A stretch of DNA of 64,000 nucleotides from a bacterium (GTDB lineage: Bacteria > Bacillota > Bacilli > Lactobacillales > Streptococcaceae): NCBI GenBank assembly GCA_905221195.1, contig CAJNCF010000009.1, positions 16,682 through 80,681 on the forward strand, given 5' to 3'. Below the pieces are notes generated by a model. That model searched no databases. It was not told where the DNA came from and worked only from the letters and a program-made list of their open reading frames with translations. The position numbers were made by a program, and so were the translations under genes. Below, piece after piece: positions 10,210 through 17,871 of the stretch. Every line of letters starts with the position of its first letter. Position 1 is the first letter of the stretch.

Positions 10210-10395
10210 GCGATATCAAAAAAAGGAAAAACACTGATTAATAAGAAGCAAAACGTACCCACTAAAGCTTTACAAAGTTAGACAAAGCCTTGTTTTGAAT
10301 CCCCATATGAAATCTATGTAGTCAGTAAGACTCTTAGAAAGATATGACGCTCGCATCGTTTAAAAATGCCCCATAAACGAACAGTCCTCGCATGA

Positions 10396-11484
10396 CTATG
10401 ATTTAATACACTTCACAGTTATTAAAACTTCTGCTCCCTCGTCTCTATTTCTAAGCTCAACTCGGCCTTTGTGTAGTTTTGCAACTCTACATACAAAACT
10501 AAGCCCAATACCATAATGTTGCTCTTTATACGATCTAGCTTTATCCATACGATAAAAGAGCTTCCCAAAATTAGTTAAAACTTCATCTGGAAATTCAGAG
10601 CCATTATTCCATATACCTATTTTCAATTCCTTTCCCTCTTGCTCTACTCTAATTTTAATTTTAGGATTCTGTTTATCGGCGTATTCCAAAGCATTTGTTA
10701 AAATATTTTGTATTGCACGAATCAGAAGAGATGGATTTATATAATAGTTTTCAGTTCCTTTCACATTTTGTTCAAAAGAAAACTTCATCTGATTTTTTAT
10801 CAAAAAAGAGACTTCTTTCTCTAATTCATTGATAAAATCTGAAGAGGAATACTCCGTCCAACCTGTCTCATCATCATAATAGGTTTTGGAATAGTGAATC
10901 AATTGATTGAAATAATCTAGTAACTGTTGACTAGCTCTTTCTATATCTGCTAAGCATTCTTGAGATTGGTCGTTTTCAGTTATCGCCTGCAAAAATTCCA
11001 CATTCCCCCTAATAATGGTTAAGGGAGTTTTTAAATCATGAGAAGCTGCTGAAACCTGAAACATCAAATCTTCTTTCTGTTCTTTCTCATCAATTATTAA
11101 TTGTCGAATTCTATCTTGCATCACAATAATCCGATTTCCTGTCTCACGAAATTCTTTAACCGTTAATCTTTCTGTACATTCCCTCTCTAACCATATACTA
11201 TTTTCATAAATCAAATTCATTTCATAACTCAGTTTTTTCAACAATTTTCCAATGTGATAACTTATTAGAATAATCAATAAAACACAAATATATATCCATG
11301 ATGATACATTGAAAAAGATTGATAGAACACTACTATTGTTTAGAGGTTTCCCATCTTCATTTATTTGTATAGATACTGAAGCTAAGGGAATAATATAGGC
11401 CATTAGTAAGCCAAGACTAAACTGCCAAATAATTCTCCAACAGGTTTCTCGAATTAATTGTCTAAAACTTTTGATTCTACCCAT
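10396..11484 (-). CDS. Two-component sensor histidine kinase (lantibiotic/bacitracin-type module)
   Basis: A 362-residue kinase with two membrane helices (about 18-38 and 60-80) and only a short external loop of some 20-25 residues between them. The H-box is SAASHDLKTPL with phospho-acceptor His149, the N-box is around Asn264 and the G2 box is YGIGLSF; the G1 box reads NNG instead of DxG, a degenerate form seen in peptide-sensing kinases. The short loop suggests it senses within the membrane or through the partner transporter, which is inference. It overlaps the regulator gene by 31 bases and has GGAGG before its ATG. It is AT-rich and uses many ATA codons, unlike nearby housekeeping genes. 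Confidence 0.85.
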   Translation of the reverse strand: MGRIKSFRQLIRETCWRIIWQFSLGLLMAYIIPLASVSIQINEDGKPLNNSSVLSIFFNVSSWIYICVLLIILISYHIGKLLKKLSYEMNLIYENSIWLERECTERLTVKEFRETGNRIIVMQDRIRQLIIDEKEQKEDLMFQVSAASHDLKTPLTIIRGNVEFLQAITENDQSQECLADIERASQQLLDYFNQLIHYSKTYYDDETGWTEYSSSDFINELEKEVSFLIKNQMKFSFEQNVKGTENYYINPSLLIRAIQNILTNALEYADKQNPKIKIRVEQEGKELKIGIWNNGSEFPDEVLTNFGKLFYRMDKARSYKEQHYGIGLSFVCRVAKLHKGRVELRNRDEGAEVLITVKCIKS

Positions 11485-12140
11485 TGATATCCTCCACCGT
11501 ACAAGGTTTTAATTGGATTTAATTGATAAGGTTTCAGCTTTTGACGAATTTGATAAATATACTCTGAAACCGAACGTAAAAGAGCTTCGGAACTTTGTGG
11601 ATATAGATAATTATAAATTTCCTCTATAGAATATATTTTACTTGGGTTGCTTGCCAAAAGATTCACTATGTCAAATTCCCTCCTTGTCAGAGCAATCTTA
11701 TCATCGTTTACAAATAGTTCCTTACTATCCGTATATAGTATAAGCTTCCCAATCTTTATTTGATGAACATTTCCTTTAGTCCTTTCTTCACGACGTAAGT
11801 GCATTTTAACACGTGCTAACAATTCTTGCATACTAAAGGGCTTCATAATATAATCATCAGCACCTGCATTGATTCCAGCTACTAAATCTTCATCCATATC
11901 CTTGGCAGTTATAAAACAGATAGGAACAGTTATCTGCTCGCGAATCATCTGACAGATTTCTAAACCACTAACAGGCATCATAATATCTAATAAAATCAAG
12001 TCAAATCCTGTAAAATCACAAAGATCAATCTCTTCTATCTTATTTCGTATGACTACTTCATATTTTTCATATTCTAGTACTTTTTTTATTAGGCGAAGAA
12101 TAGCAAGATCATCATCTACCACCAAAATTTTATAAGCCAT
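11454..12140 (-). CDS. OmpR-family response regulator
   Basis: A 228-residue regulator with a receiver domain (acidic pocket VVDDD, phospho-acceptor Asp52 in LLDIMMP, conserved TAKD and MKPF) and a winged-helix DNA-binding domain at about 130-225. Length and architecture match regulators of lantibiotic and bacitracin systems (NisR/SpaR/BcrR-like two-component types). It has AGGAGG before the ATG and its own extended -10 promoter after a terminator, so regulator and kinase form a separate unit from the ABC genes they presumably control. Confidence 0.88.
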   Translation of the reverse strand: MAYKILVVDDDLAILRLIKKVLEYEKYEVVIRNKIEEIDLCDFTGFDLILLDIMMPVSGLEICQMIREQITVPICFITAKDMDEDLVAGINAGADDYIMKPFSMQELLARVKMHLRREERTKGNVHQIKIGKLILYTDSKELFVNDDKIALTRREFDIVNLLASNPSKIYSIEEIYNYLYPQSSEALLRSVSEYIYQIRQKLKPYQLNPIKTLYGGGYQWVESKVLDN

Positions 12141-12159
12141 AACTCACCCTCCTAACTAT

Positions 12160-12168
12160 ATTATAGCA
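12160..12168 (-). promoter_or_regulatory. Extended -10 promoter of the response regulator-kinase pair
   Basis: TGCTATAAT on the minus strand, about 20 bases before the ATG at 12140 and just after the permease terminator. Confidence 0.65.
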
Positions 12169-12177
12169 CTAACCGAG

Positions 12178-12203
12178 AAAAAGACAGGATATCCCCTGTC
12201 TTT
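12178..12203 (-). terminator. Intrinsic terminator after the ABC permease genes
   Basis: Stem GACAGG/CCTGTC followed on the minus strand by TTTTTC; it overlaps the stop codon of the second permease gene. Confidence 0.8.
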
Positions 12204-12921
12204 AGCCTACATTTCTTCCTATAAGTATCAGTGTAGCAAATAGAAAAACAATTAATAACCAAACTATTTGTATCCCTAAGCCTTGCCACACTGGATAATA
12301 AAGAGACACTGGATAGGTATAAAAACAATTCATACTAGCCAGTAATGGTAAATTTCTAAAAAAAGAACTGAATTGTAATAACATTTGTCCCAACCCCAAT
12401 AAAAGGGATAAACTGCTTCCCAAAATTAAGATAAAAGACTGGGAAATAAATACAAAAATACCACTTAAAAGAGAGAAGGTTAGAATAGAAATACAAGCTG
12501 GAAATAGAATTGTTAGAACATGTTTAATATTACTCAAAAGATTGATGTTGTAGTACCCTTGGGCGATTAGTATGCATAATGATATTACAGCAACCAATAA
12601 TACAATTTCCATACATAATAGAATAGCTAGTTTACAGATTATAAATTTCAAACGATTTGGACATGTAAGAAAACTGGTACGAAGGCTAGAACCTGTAAAT
12701 TCTTGACCTATAAATAGAACCGCTAGACTAACGAAACCTGCCTGTCCTAAATAGAGACTTTGCAGTAGCTGTTCCAAAACAAACTGTAGGGTCAACTGGT
12801 CTGGCTTACTATTTAAAAAAATAACCATCGCCGGAACACACAGTAACATAGCACCTATAATCAACCAGTGCCAAGGATTCATCATAAACTTGAGATACTC
12901 ACTTTTAAGTTGCTCTTTCAA
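12202..12921 (-). CDS. ABC-2 type permease subunit (LanEG/BcrB-like), second of two
   Basis: A 239-residue membrane protein with six predicted helices, one half of an ABC-2 exporter. The N-terminus EYLKFMMNPWHW resembles the amphipathic start of lantibiotic-immunity permeases. A GTG at 12930 gives a slightly longer frame, but the Shine-Dalgarno GGAGGAGG sits almost on top of it; the TTG at 12921 lies eight bases after it and directly follows the stop of the preceding permease, so I choose TTG. No sequence similarity to a named exporter is certain. It ends at a terminator. Confidence 0.75.
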   Translation of the reverse strand: MKEQLKSEYLKFMMNPWHWLIIGAMLLCVPAMVIFLNSKPDQLTLQFVLEQLLQSLYLGQAGFVSLAVLFIGQEFTGSSLRTSFLTCPNRLKFIICKLAILLCMEIVLLVAVISLCILIAQGYYNINLLSNIKHVLTILFPACISILTFSLLSGIFVFISQSFILILGSSLSLLLGLGQMLLQFSSFFRNLPLLASMNCFYTYPVSLYYPVWQGLGIQIVWLLIVFLFATLILIGRNVG

Positions 12922-12922
12922 C

Positions 12923-13708
12923 TTATTCACCTCCTCCGATATCTGACTTAAGTAAGCGGTAGATTGCTAAAGCCAAGAATGAGAAGTTCCAACAAAGTAA
13001 AAGTAAAATATGTTGCAAACTACTATGTTCTAACATTTGAGGAGATGTAGCAATCAATCCTTGCCCCAATGCAACTGGAAGAAATTTTGCAACCGATATA
13101 TAGTTTGCTAAGAATGTTCCTAAATTGTAGACTTGAGGAAGCAAAAATAATAGAGGAACAATGGCTGTTTTAAATGTCAAAGCCATAATATAGGCTAGCA
13201 GTCCCAATAAAGTCCAAGCTATACTGGATAAAAATATATAGAACCAAACTGTCCCATTTAGTGAAAAAAGCAATAAGCCATCTTGTCCTAAAACATAATG
13301 TGTCATGTTAATCGTAAGGAATATTGATAGAAAGGAAATGAAAAAAGAAAATACAAGCCAAACTAATGTTTTTGAAACTAGAAAAGTACTTCGATTTGTA
13401 ATAGAGAGGAGGCTTGTACGAATAGCAGAGCCTTTATACTCCTCGGCTCCGTAAATTGATCCTAGGATAATCATAATAAAAACACCAAATAAAGTGACGT
13501 CAAAACCTAAAAATTCAATAGGAGGTATAGCTTCTGCTAATTCTGGATTTGTCTCTGGTGTAGCATGAATACCAACTGAAACAATTTGAGAAGCACCAAT
13601 ATTTGCTAAAAACGTTTGAAATACCAGTATCAAGAATAGTACAACATGAGTAGCTCTCTTATAAAGTAATTTCAATATTTCAGAATGAAGAGAGTAAATA
13701 AGTGCCAT
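12923..13708 (-). CDS. ABC-2 type permease subunit (LanEG/BcrB-like), first of two
   Basis: A 261-residue protein with six predicted membrane segments and a larger extracytoplasmic loop after the first one (about residues 40-65). The cytoplasmic motif EEYKGSAIRTSLLSITNR, conserved in ABC-2 peptide-immunity permeases, is at about 87-104; the paired permease has the equivalent QEFTGSSLRTSFLTCPNR. GGAGG precedes the ATG. It starts just after the ATPase stop codon. The two permeases likely pair as a heterodimer with the ATPase. Confidence 0.8.
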   Translation of the reverse strand: MALIYSLHSEILKLLYKRATHVVLFLILVFQTFLANIGASQIVSVGIHATPETNPELAEAIPPIEFLGFDVTLFGVFIMIILGSIYGAEEYKGSAIRTSLLSITNRSTFLVSKTLVWLVFSFFISFLSIFLTINMTHYVLGQDGLLLFSLNGTVWFYIFLSSIAWTLLGLLAYIMALTFKTAIVPLLFLLPQVYNLGTFLANYISVAKFLPVALGQGLIATSPQMLEHSSLQHILLLLCWNFSFLALAIYRLLKSDIGGGE

Positions 13709-13709
13709 G

Positions 13710-14420
13710 TTACTTTCCTCCTTCTGTTAAACTAAAGAAGACTTCTTCTAGTGAAGAAAGATTTTTCATCACTTCTTGTAAAGTCCCTTTTATAAGAACT
13801 TTTCCTTTATTTATGATAACTACATCATCTGTTACTGCTTCCACTTCCGATAGTATATGAGATGATAGCAAGACTGTCTTCCCTTCTTGAGCTTGTTTTT
13901 TTATAAACTCTCTAAACCACCGAATTCCTCTTGGATCCAATCCATTAGTCGGTTCATCCAATATCAGATATTGAGGATTTCCTAATAGAGCTGTTGCAAT
14001 TCCCAAGCGTTGTCCTTCTCCTAATGATAATTTCCCAATTTTAGATTTTTTCTTATGACTAATATCCACCATATCCAAAACTTGCTCAATTCGCTGACTG
14101 GATATCCCATTACTAGCAGCAACAATTTTCAAATGTTGATAAACAGTTCGATCATCAGGAGCTCCTACACTGTCAAATGAAGCTCCTACAGTCTTTAGAG
14201 GAAATTTTAATTCCTTATAAGTCTGATCTCCAATTTTGGTAAGACCAGATGTTGCTTTGTCTAATCCTAATAAAATACGTAAGGTTGAACTTTTACCAGC
14301 TCCATTTGGACCTAGGAAAGCAGTCACTCTACCTGCTTTTGCTTCAAAAGAAATATATTTTAAAATTTGAGTTTGGCCATATGACTTACATAAATTTTTA
14401 ATGGTAATACTTTGTTCCAT
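13710..14420 (-). CDS. ABC transporter ATP-binding protein (LanF/BcrA-like)
   Basis: A 236-residue ATPase with Walker A GPNGAGKS at 37-44, signature LSLGEGQ at 131-137 and Walker B YLILDEP at 151-157. The closest families are BcrA and LanF, which export or expel bacitracin and lantibiotics from the membrane. At the Q-loop the residue is Asp83 (SFDSVGAP) instead of the usual Gln; LanF proteins characteristically carry Glu there. It is the first gene of an ATPase-permease-permease operon. No clear promoter was found upstream, where a truncated BOX lies 100 bases away. Confidence 0.88.
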   Translation of the reverse strand: MEQSITIKNLCKSYGQTQILKYISFEAKAGRVTAFLGPNGAGKSSTLRILLGLDKATSGLTKIGDQTYKELKFPLKTVGASFDSVGAPDDRTVYQHLKIVAASNGISSQRIEQVLDMVDISHKKKSKIGKLSLGEGQRLGIATALLGNPQYLILDEPTNGLDPRGIRWFREFIKKQAQEGKTVLLSSHILSEVEAVTDDVVIINKGKVLIKGTLQEVMKNLSSLEEVFFSLTEGGK

Positions 14421-14518
14421 GATGTTCTCCTATTCTATTTAATATTTCTAAAAGTAACTATATCTTACACATTCTTTTTCGGATTTTTTTCAGAATTTAG
14501 AGAGTAAAAAAGATTTAT

Positions 14519-14630
14519 AGTCAATGAAAATCAAAGAGCAAACTAGGAAGCTAGCCGTAGGTTGCTCAAAGCACTGCTTTGAGGTTGCAGATAAAGCTGA
14601 CGTGGTTTGAAGAGATTTTCGAAGAGTATA
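14519..14630. repeat. BOX element, boxC-boxA with boxB absent and boxA shortened
   Basis: Reads from a boxC end (TCAATGAAAATCAAAG) to the boxA end (GATTTTCGAAGAGTATA). The part of boxA that usually carries CTACGGCAAGG is missing, so it is a deletion derivative. It lies between the ABC block and pflA. Confidence 0.85.
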
Positions 14631-14669
14631 AAATTTTGTTTTATTTAATTATATATATTTGTGTAAACT

Positions 14670-14696
14670 TAAAAGCCCGATGTTCCCATCAGGCTT
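14670..14696 (-). terminator. Probable terminator of pflA
   Basis: Stem AAGCCTGATG/CATCGGGCTT with a GGAA loop right after the pflA stop; the T tract on the minus strand is short (TTTTAAG). Confidence 0.65.
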
Positions 14697-14701
14697 CTTT
14701 T

Positions 14702-15496
14702 TTATCCATGTACACGTTTCATATAGTCTTGATAACTTTCGGTATCCATGAGTTTTTTAGCGTTCTTGACGCGATCTGGTGTTGGTGGTTTAACCCCTTC
14801 GAGCGAATAAGGGATTCCCAATTCACGCCACTTGAACTCACCCATGGTGTGATAAGGTAGAATTTCAAACTTATCCACATTTTTGAGGGTCTTGACGAAC
14901 TTACCAAGTTCAATCAAGTCATCATCTCTGTCTGTCAAACCTGGAACTAGCACGTGGCGAATCCAGACAGGCTTTCCAATATCTGATAGATACTGGGCAC
15001 AGGCCAAGATGTTTTTATTGGTTTGGCTAGTAACGATCTTGTGCTGTTCTTCGTTGATTTCCTTGATATCTAAGAGAACCAAGTCAGTGACAGCCATGAG
15101 TTTGTCAAATTTCTCAAGGTAACGTGGTTTATTACGGAAAGGAAGGGCACAGGTATCCAAGGTACAGTGGATTCCTTGTTCTTTGGCCTTGGTGAAGAGG
15201 GCAATCAGGAAATCAATCTGCAAGAGGGCTTCTCCCCCACTGACTGTAATACCGCCCTTATTTCCCCAGAAACCGCGGTAGCGCAAGGCCTCTGCCAAGA
15301 CATCATCTACCGTCCGTTCACGTGATTTATTGGACTCCATAGCCCAAGTGTCTGGGTTGTGGCAGTACTGGCAACGCATGTGACAGCCCTGCAAAAAGAC
15401 AATAAAGCGAATACCAGGTCCGTCTACCGAACCAAAGCTCTCCGTTGAATGCACCATTCCTGTCACTTGTCCATAATCAATTGTTTCTTCAGACAT
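14702..15496 (-). CDS. pflA: Pyruvate formate-lyase activating enzyme
   Basis: Radical-SAM enzyme that installs the glycyl radical on pyruvate formate-lyase under anaerobic conditions, needed for mixed-acid fermentation. The 4Fe-4S cluster cysteines are Cys38, Cys42 and Cys45 (GCHMRCQYCHNP); 264 residues is normal for PflA. AAGGAAGG precedes the ATG. It is transcribed alone from an extended -10 promoter, and a cre-like sequence lies between promoter and start, suggesting CcpA influence. pfl itself is not in the window. Confidence 0.95.
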   Translation of the reverse strand: MSEETIDYGQVTGMVHSTESFGSVDGPGIRFIVFLQGCHMRCQYCHNPDTWAMESNKSRERTVDDVLAEALRYRGFWGNKGGITVSGGEALLQIDFLIALFTKAKEQGIHCTLDTCALPFRNKPRYLEKFDKLMAVTDLVLLDIKEINEEQHKIVTSQTNKNILACAQYLSDIGKPVWIRHVLVPGLTDRDDDLIELGKFVKTLKNVDKFEILPYHTMGEFKWRELGIPYSLEGVKPPTPDRVKNAKKLMDTESYQDYMKRVHG

Positions 15497-15510
15497 ATCG
15501 TTACCTTCCT

Positions 15511-15524
15511 TGAAAACGTTTTAT
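15511..15524. promoter_or_regulatory. cre-like half-degenerate site in the pflA leader
   Basis: TGAAAACGTTTTAT matches 12 of 14 positions of the CcpA consensus TGWNANCGNTNWCA, failing only at the last two bases. It lies just downstream of the pflA -10. Confidence 0.35.
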
Positions 15525-15530
15525 AGTTTT

Positions 15531-15539
15531 ATTATATCA
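15531..15539 (-). promoter_or_regulatory. Extended -10 promoter of pflA
   Basis: TGATATAAT on the minus strand, 34 bases before the pflA ATG. Confidence 0.65.
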
Positions 15540-15621
15540 CGACTTGAATGAAAAACAAGATTTTTGTCTATTTTTTAGAAAGCAATCTGTTTTTCAATTT
15601 CATTTTCAATCTATTCTCAGA

Positions 15622-16872
15622 TCATTCTTCAAAATCAAAACCATACAAGGTTGCAAAATAGTCCTCAGGGCGCTCTGCACGGCGAATTTGGAGAGCTTTG
15701 CCTTCTTCAGTATAAAGGATTTCCGCAGAGCGAAGTTTGGCGTTGTACTGGTAGCCCATTGAAAAACCATGTGCACCTGTATCATGAATAACCAACAAAT
15801 CACCGATTTCTGTATGAGGCAACTCGCGATTCACTGCAAATTTATCATTGTTTTCGCAGAGTGAACCGACCACATCTACCACTTCAGCTGGTCCATCTGG
15901 ATGTGTCAGATTAGTGATATGGTGGTAGGCTCCGTACATAGCTGGACGCATGAGGTTGACTGCTGATGCATCCACACCTAGATAGGTACGGTAGGTTTTC
16001 TTCTTATGAGTGACTCTTGTGACGAGAGCACCGTGAGGGGCTAACATAAAGCGACCCAATTCTGTAAAAATCTTAACCTGACCAAGACCTGCTGGTGTAA
16101 GGACCTCTTCATACACCTTACGAACTCCCTCACCAATCAAGGCAATATCATTTGGCTCCTGCTCAGGACGATAGTTGACTCCAATACCGCCAGAAAGATT
16201 GATAAAATCTAGCGAAATGCCCAACTTTTCCTTGATTTCAACAGCCAATTCAAAAAGCTGACGAGCCAACTCTGGATAATAGAGATGAGTGACGGTATTA
16301 GATGCTAGGAAGGAGTGAATCCCAAAAGTCTTGGCTCCTTTTTCCTTCAAGATAGCAAAGGCTTCAAAGAGCTGATCCTTAGTCATGCCAAACTTAGCCT
16401 CTCCAGGATTGTCCATGATGTCTGTCCCCAGTTCAAAAACACCACCAGGATTGTAACGACAAGAGATAATTTCTGGAATACCTGCTGCACGCTCTAGATG
16501 TTCAATATCTTCAAAGGCATCCAAGTTAATGGTCGCCCCCAATTCACGCGCATAGGCATATTCCTTGTCTGGCGTGTTGTTAGAGGAGAACATGATCTCA
16601 GACCCTGGAAAGTCCAGTTTATGGCTCATTAAAAGCTCTACATAACTAGAGCAATCCACACCACAACCTTCCTCTTGGAGGATTTTCAAGATAGCTGGTG
16701 TTGGAGTAGCCTTAACTGCAAAATATTCCTTAAAGCCCTTATTCCACGAAAAGGCTTGGTTGACAGCTCTTGCCTTCTCACGAATCCCCTTCTCATCATA
16801 CAAGTGAAAGGGAGTCGGGAACTCGGCAACAATCGCTTCTAACTCTTCTCTATTGATAAATGGTGTTTTCAT
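15622..16872 (-). CDS. lysA: Diaminopimelate decarboxylase-like PLP enzyme
   Basis: A fold-III (alanine racemase-like) PLP decarboxylase of 416 residues. The PLP lysine is Lys54 in FAVKATP, the family GCGVDCSS motif follows, HSFLASN and SGGIGVNY lie in the barrel, and the CEN motif (SLCENNDKF) and HDTGAHGFSMGY mark the C-terminal half of meso-diaminopimelate decarboxylase. It would make lysine from meso-DAP; streptococci of this group have lysine in their peptidoglycan. A carboxynorspermidine decarboxylase assignment is less likely. It stands alone between pflA and purR with AAGGAAG before the ATG. Confidence 0.85.
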   Translation of the reverse strand: MKTPFINREELEAIVAEFPTPFHLYDEKGIREKARAVNQAFSWNKGFKEYFAVKATPTPAILKILQEEGCGVDCSSYVELLMSHKLDFPGSEIMFSSNNTPDKEYAYARELGATINLDAFEDIEHLERAAGIPEIISCRYNPGGVFELGTDIMDNPGEAKFGMTKDQLFEAFAILKEKGAKTFGIHSFLASNTVTHLYYPELARQLFELAVEIKEKLGISLDFINLSGGIGVNYRPEQEPNDIALIGEGVRKVYEEVLTPAGLGQVKIFTELGRFMLAPHGALVTRVTHKKKTYRTYLGVDASAVNLMRPAMYGAYHHITNLTHPDGPAEVVDVVGSLCENNDKFAVNRELPHTEIGDLLVIHDTGAHGFSMGYQYNAKLRSAEILYTEEGKALQIRRAERPEDYFATLYGFDFEE

Positions 16873-16896
16873 AAGCTTCCTTCTATTCTATTTGCA

Positions 16897-16927
16897 AAGA
16901 AAGGCTGGGACAATCGTTCCAACCTTT
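16897..16927 (-). terminator. Probable terminator of purR
   Basis: Stem AAAGGTTGGAAC/GTCCCAGCCTTT right after the purR stop; the following T tract is short. Confidence 0.6.
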
Positions 16928-16938
16928 AGTTCTATCTC

Positions 16939-17766
16939 TTATTTATCTTCGTCAAAGATATTGCCAACCTCAACATCGATGGCTTGGTTCTTGACATCAA
17001 TATTGGTTACCTTCAAGAGTGACTTGTAGTCAAATTGCTTTTCACGCTCTTCTTGGGCATTGTCTGCAAAGACCGCTACACCAGCCAATTCTGAATCAAA
17101 CTCACGCAAGAGACTAATCATCCCATTGACCGTTCCTCCGCCTTTTAAGAAGTCATCCACAATCAAGACACGGCTTCCTGCCTTAAGACTGCGTTTTGAA
17201 AGGAACATTTTCTCAATACGGTCACCACTTGAACCTGATACATAGTTGACGCTGACAGTTGAACCTTCGGTAATTTTCAAGTCACGGCGCACAATGACAA
17301 AAGGAACGTTTAGGACATTGGCAACTGCATTTGCAAGTGGCACACCCTTGGTCGCTACTGTCATAACCGCATCAATTTTTTGGTCCATAAAGCTCTTGGC
17401 AATAATGCGACCAATATTTTTCAAGATAGCTGGTGTGCTAAGCAAATCAGACAAGTAAATATAGCCACCTGGCAAGATACGGTCACTTTCTGACAACTTG
17501 GCACGCAAGTCCTCAACCATTTCCTTGGCATCATGACTTGAGATTGATGGTGTGAAGATGACACCTCCACCAGCACCAGTTACTGTTTGGATATGGCCGA
17601 TTTCAATTTCCTCAAAGGCGCGTTTGATAATCACAATATCTTCTGAGATGGATGATTTAGCAGATTCATACTTTTCAGCAAAAGTATTGAGACTAGTTAG
17701 TTTATAAGGATTATTAATCAAATAGTTGGAAATGACAACCATCCGATCACTTCTTCTTAATTTCAT
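16939..17766 (-). CDS. purR: Purine operon regulator PurR
   Basis: Transcription factor of the Gram-positive PurR family: an N-terminal winged helix (about 1-75) and a PRTase-like domain that senses PRPP, with the PRPP-loop signature VLIVDDFLKGGGT at about 198-210. It controls purine synthesis and transport genes via PurBox sites. A longer frame begins at 17784, but GGGAAATAG before the ATG at 17766 and the family length (275 residues, starting MKLRRSDR) favour this start. A PurBox in its own promoter region suggests autoregulation. Confidence 0.93.
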   Translation of the reverse strand: MKLRRSDRMVVISNYLINNPYKLTSLNTFAEKYESAKSSISEDIVIIKRAFEEIEIGHIQTVTGAGGGVIFTPSISSHDAKEMVEDLRAKLSESDRILPGGYIYLSDLLSTPAILKNIGRIIAKSFMDQKIDAVMTVATKGVPLANAVANVLNVPFVIVRRDLKITEGSTVSVNYVSGSSGDRIEKMFLSKRSLKAGSRVLIVDDFLKGGGTVNGMISLLREFDSELAGVAVFADNAQEEREKQFDYKSLLKVTNIDVKNQAIDVEVGNIFDEDK

Positions 17767-17804
17767 TTCTATTTCCCATTTCATTTTATTTTGATATTTT
17801 CTCC

Positions 17805-17813
17805 ATTATACCA
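17805..17813 (-). promoter_or_regulatory. Extended -10 promoter of purR
   Basis: TGGTATAAT on the minus strand, 38 bases before the chosen ATG. Confidence 0.65.
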
Positions 17814-17824
17814 TATTCATATAA

Positions 17825-17837
17825 AAAAACGAACATT
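17825..17837 (+). promoter_or_regulatory. PurBox upstream of purR
   Basis: AAAAACGAACATT matches 12 of 13 positions of the PurBox consensus AWWWCCGAACWWT and covers the -35 region of the purR promoter. Confidence 0.6.
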
Positions 17838-17871
17838 CTTATCCTAAAAAATGCTCATTTTTCTTAAATTA

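Noticed and set aside
10373-10385. PurBox-like ATAAACGAACAGT between yidC and the kinase
   Set aside because: It has a mismatch in the 3' part and no purine gene or promoter near it.
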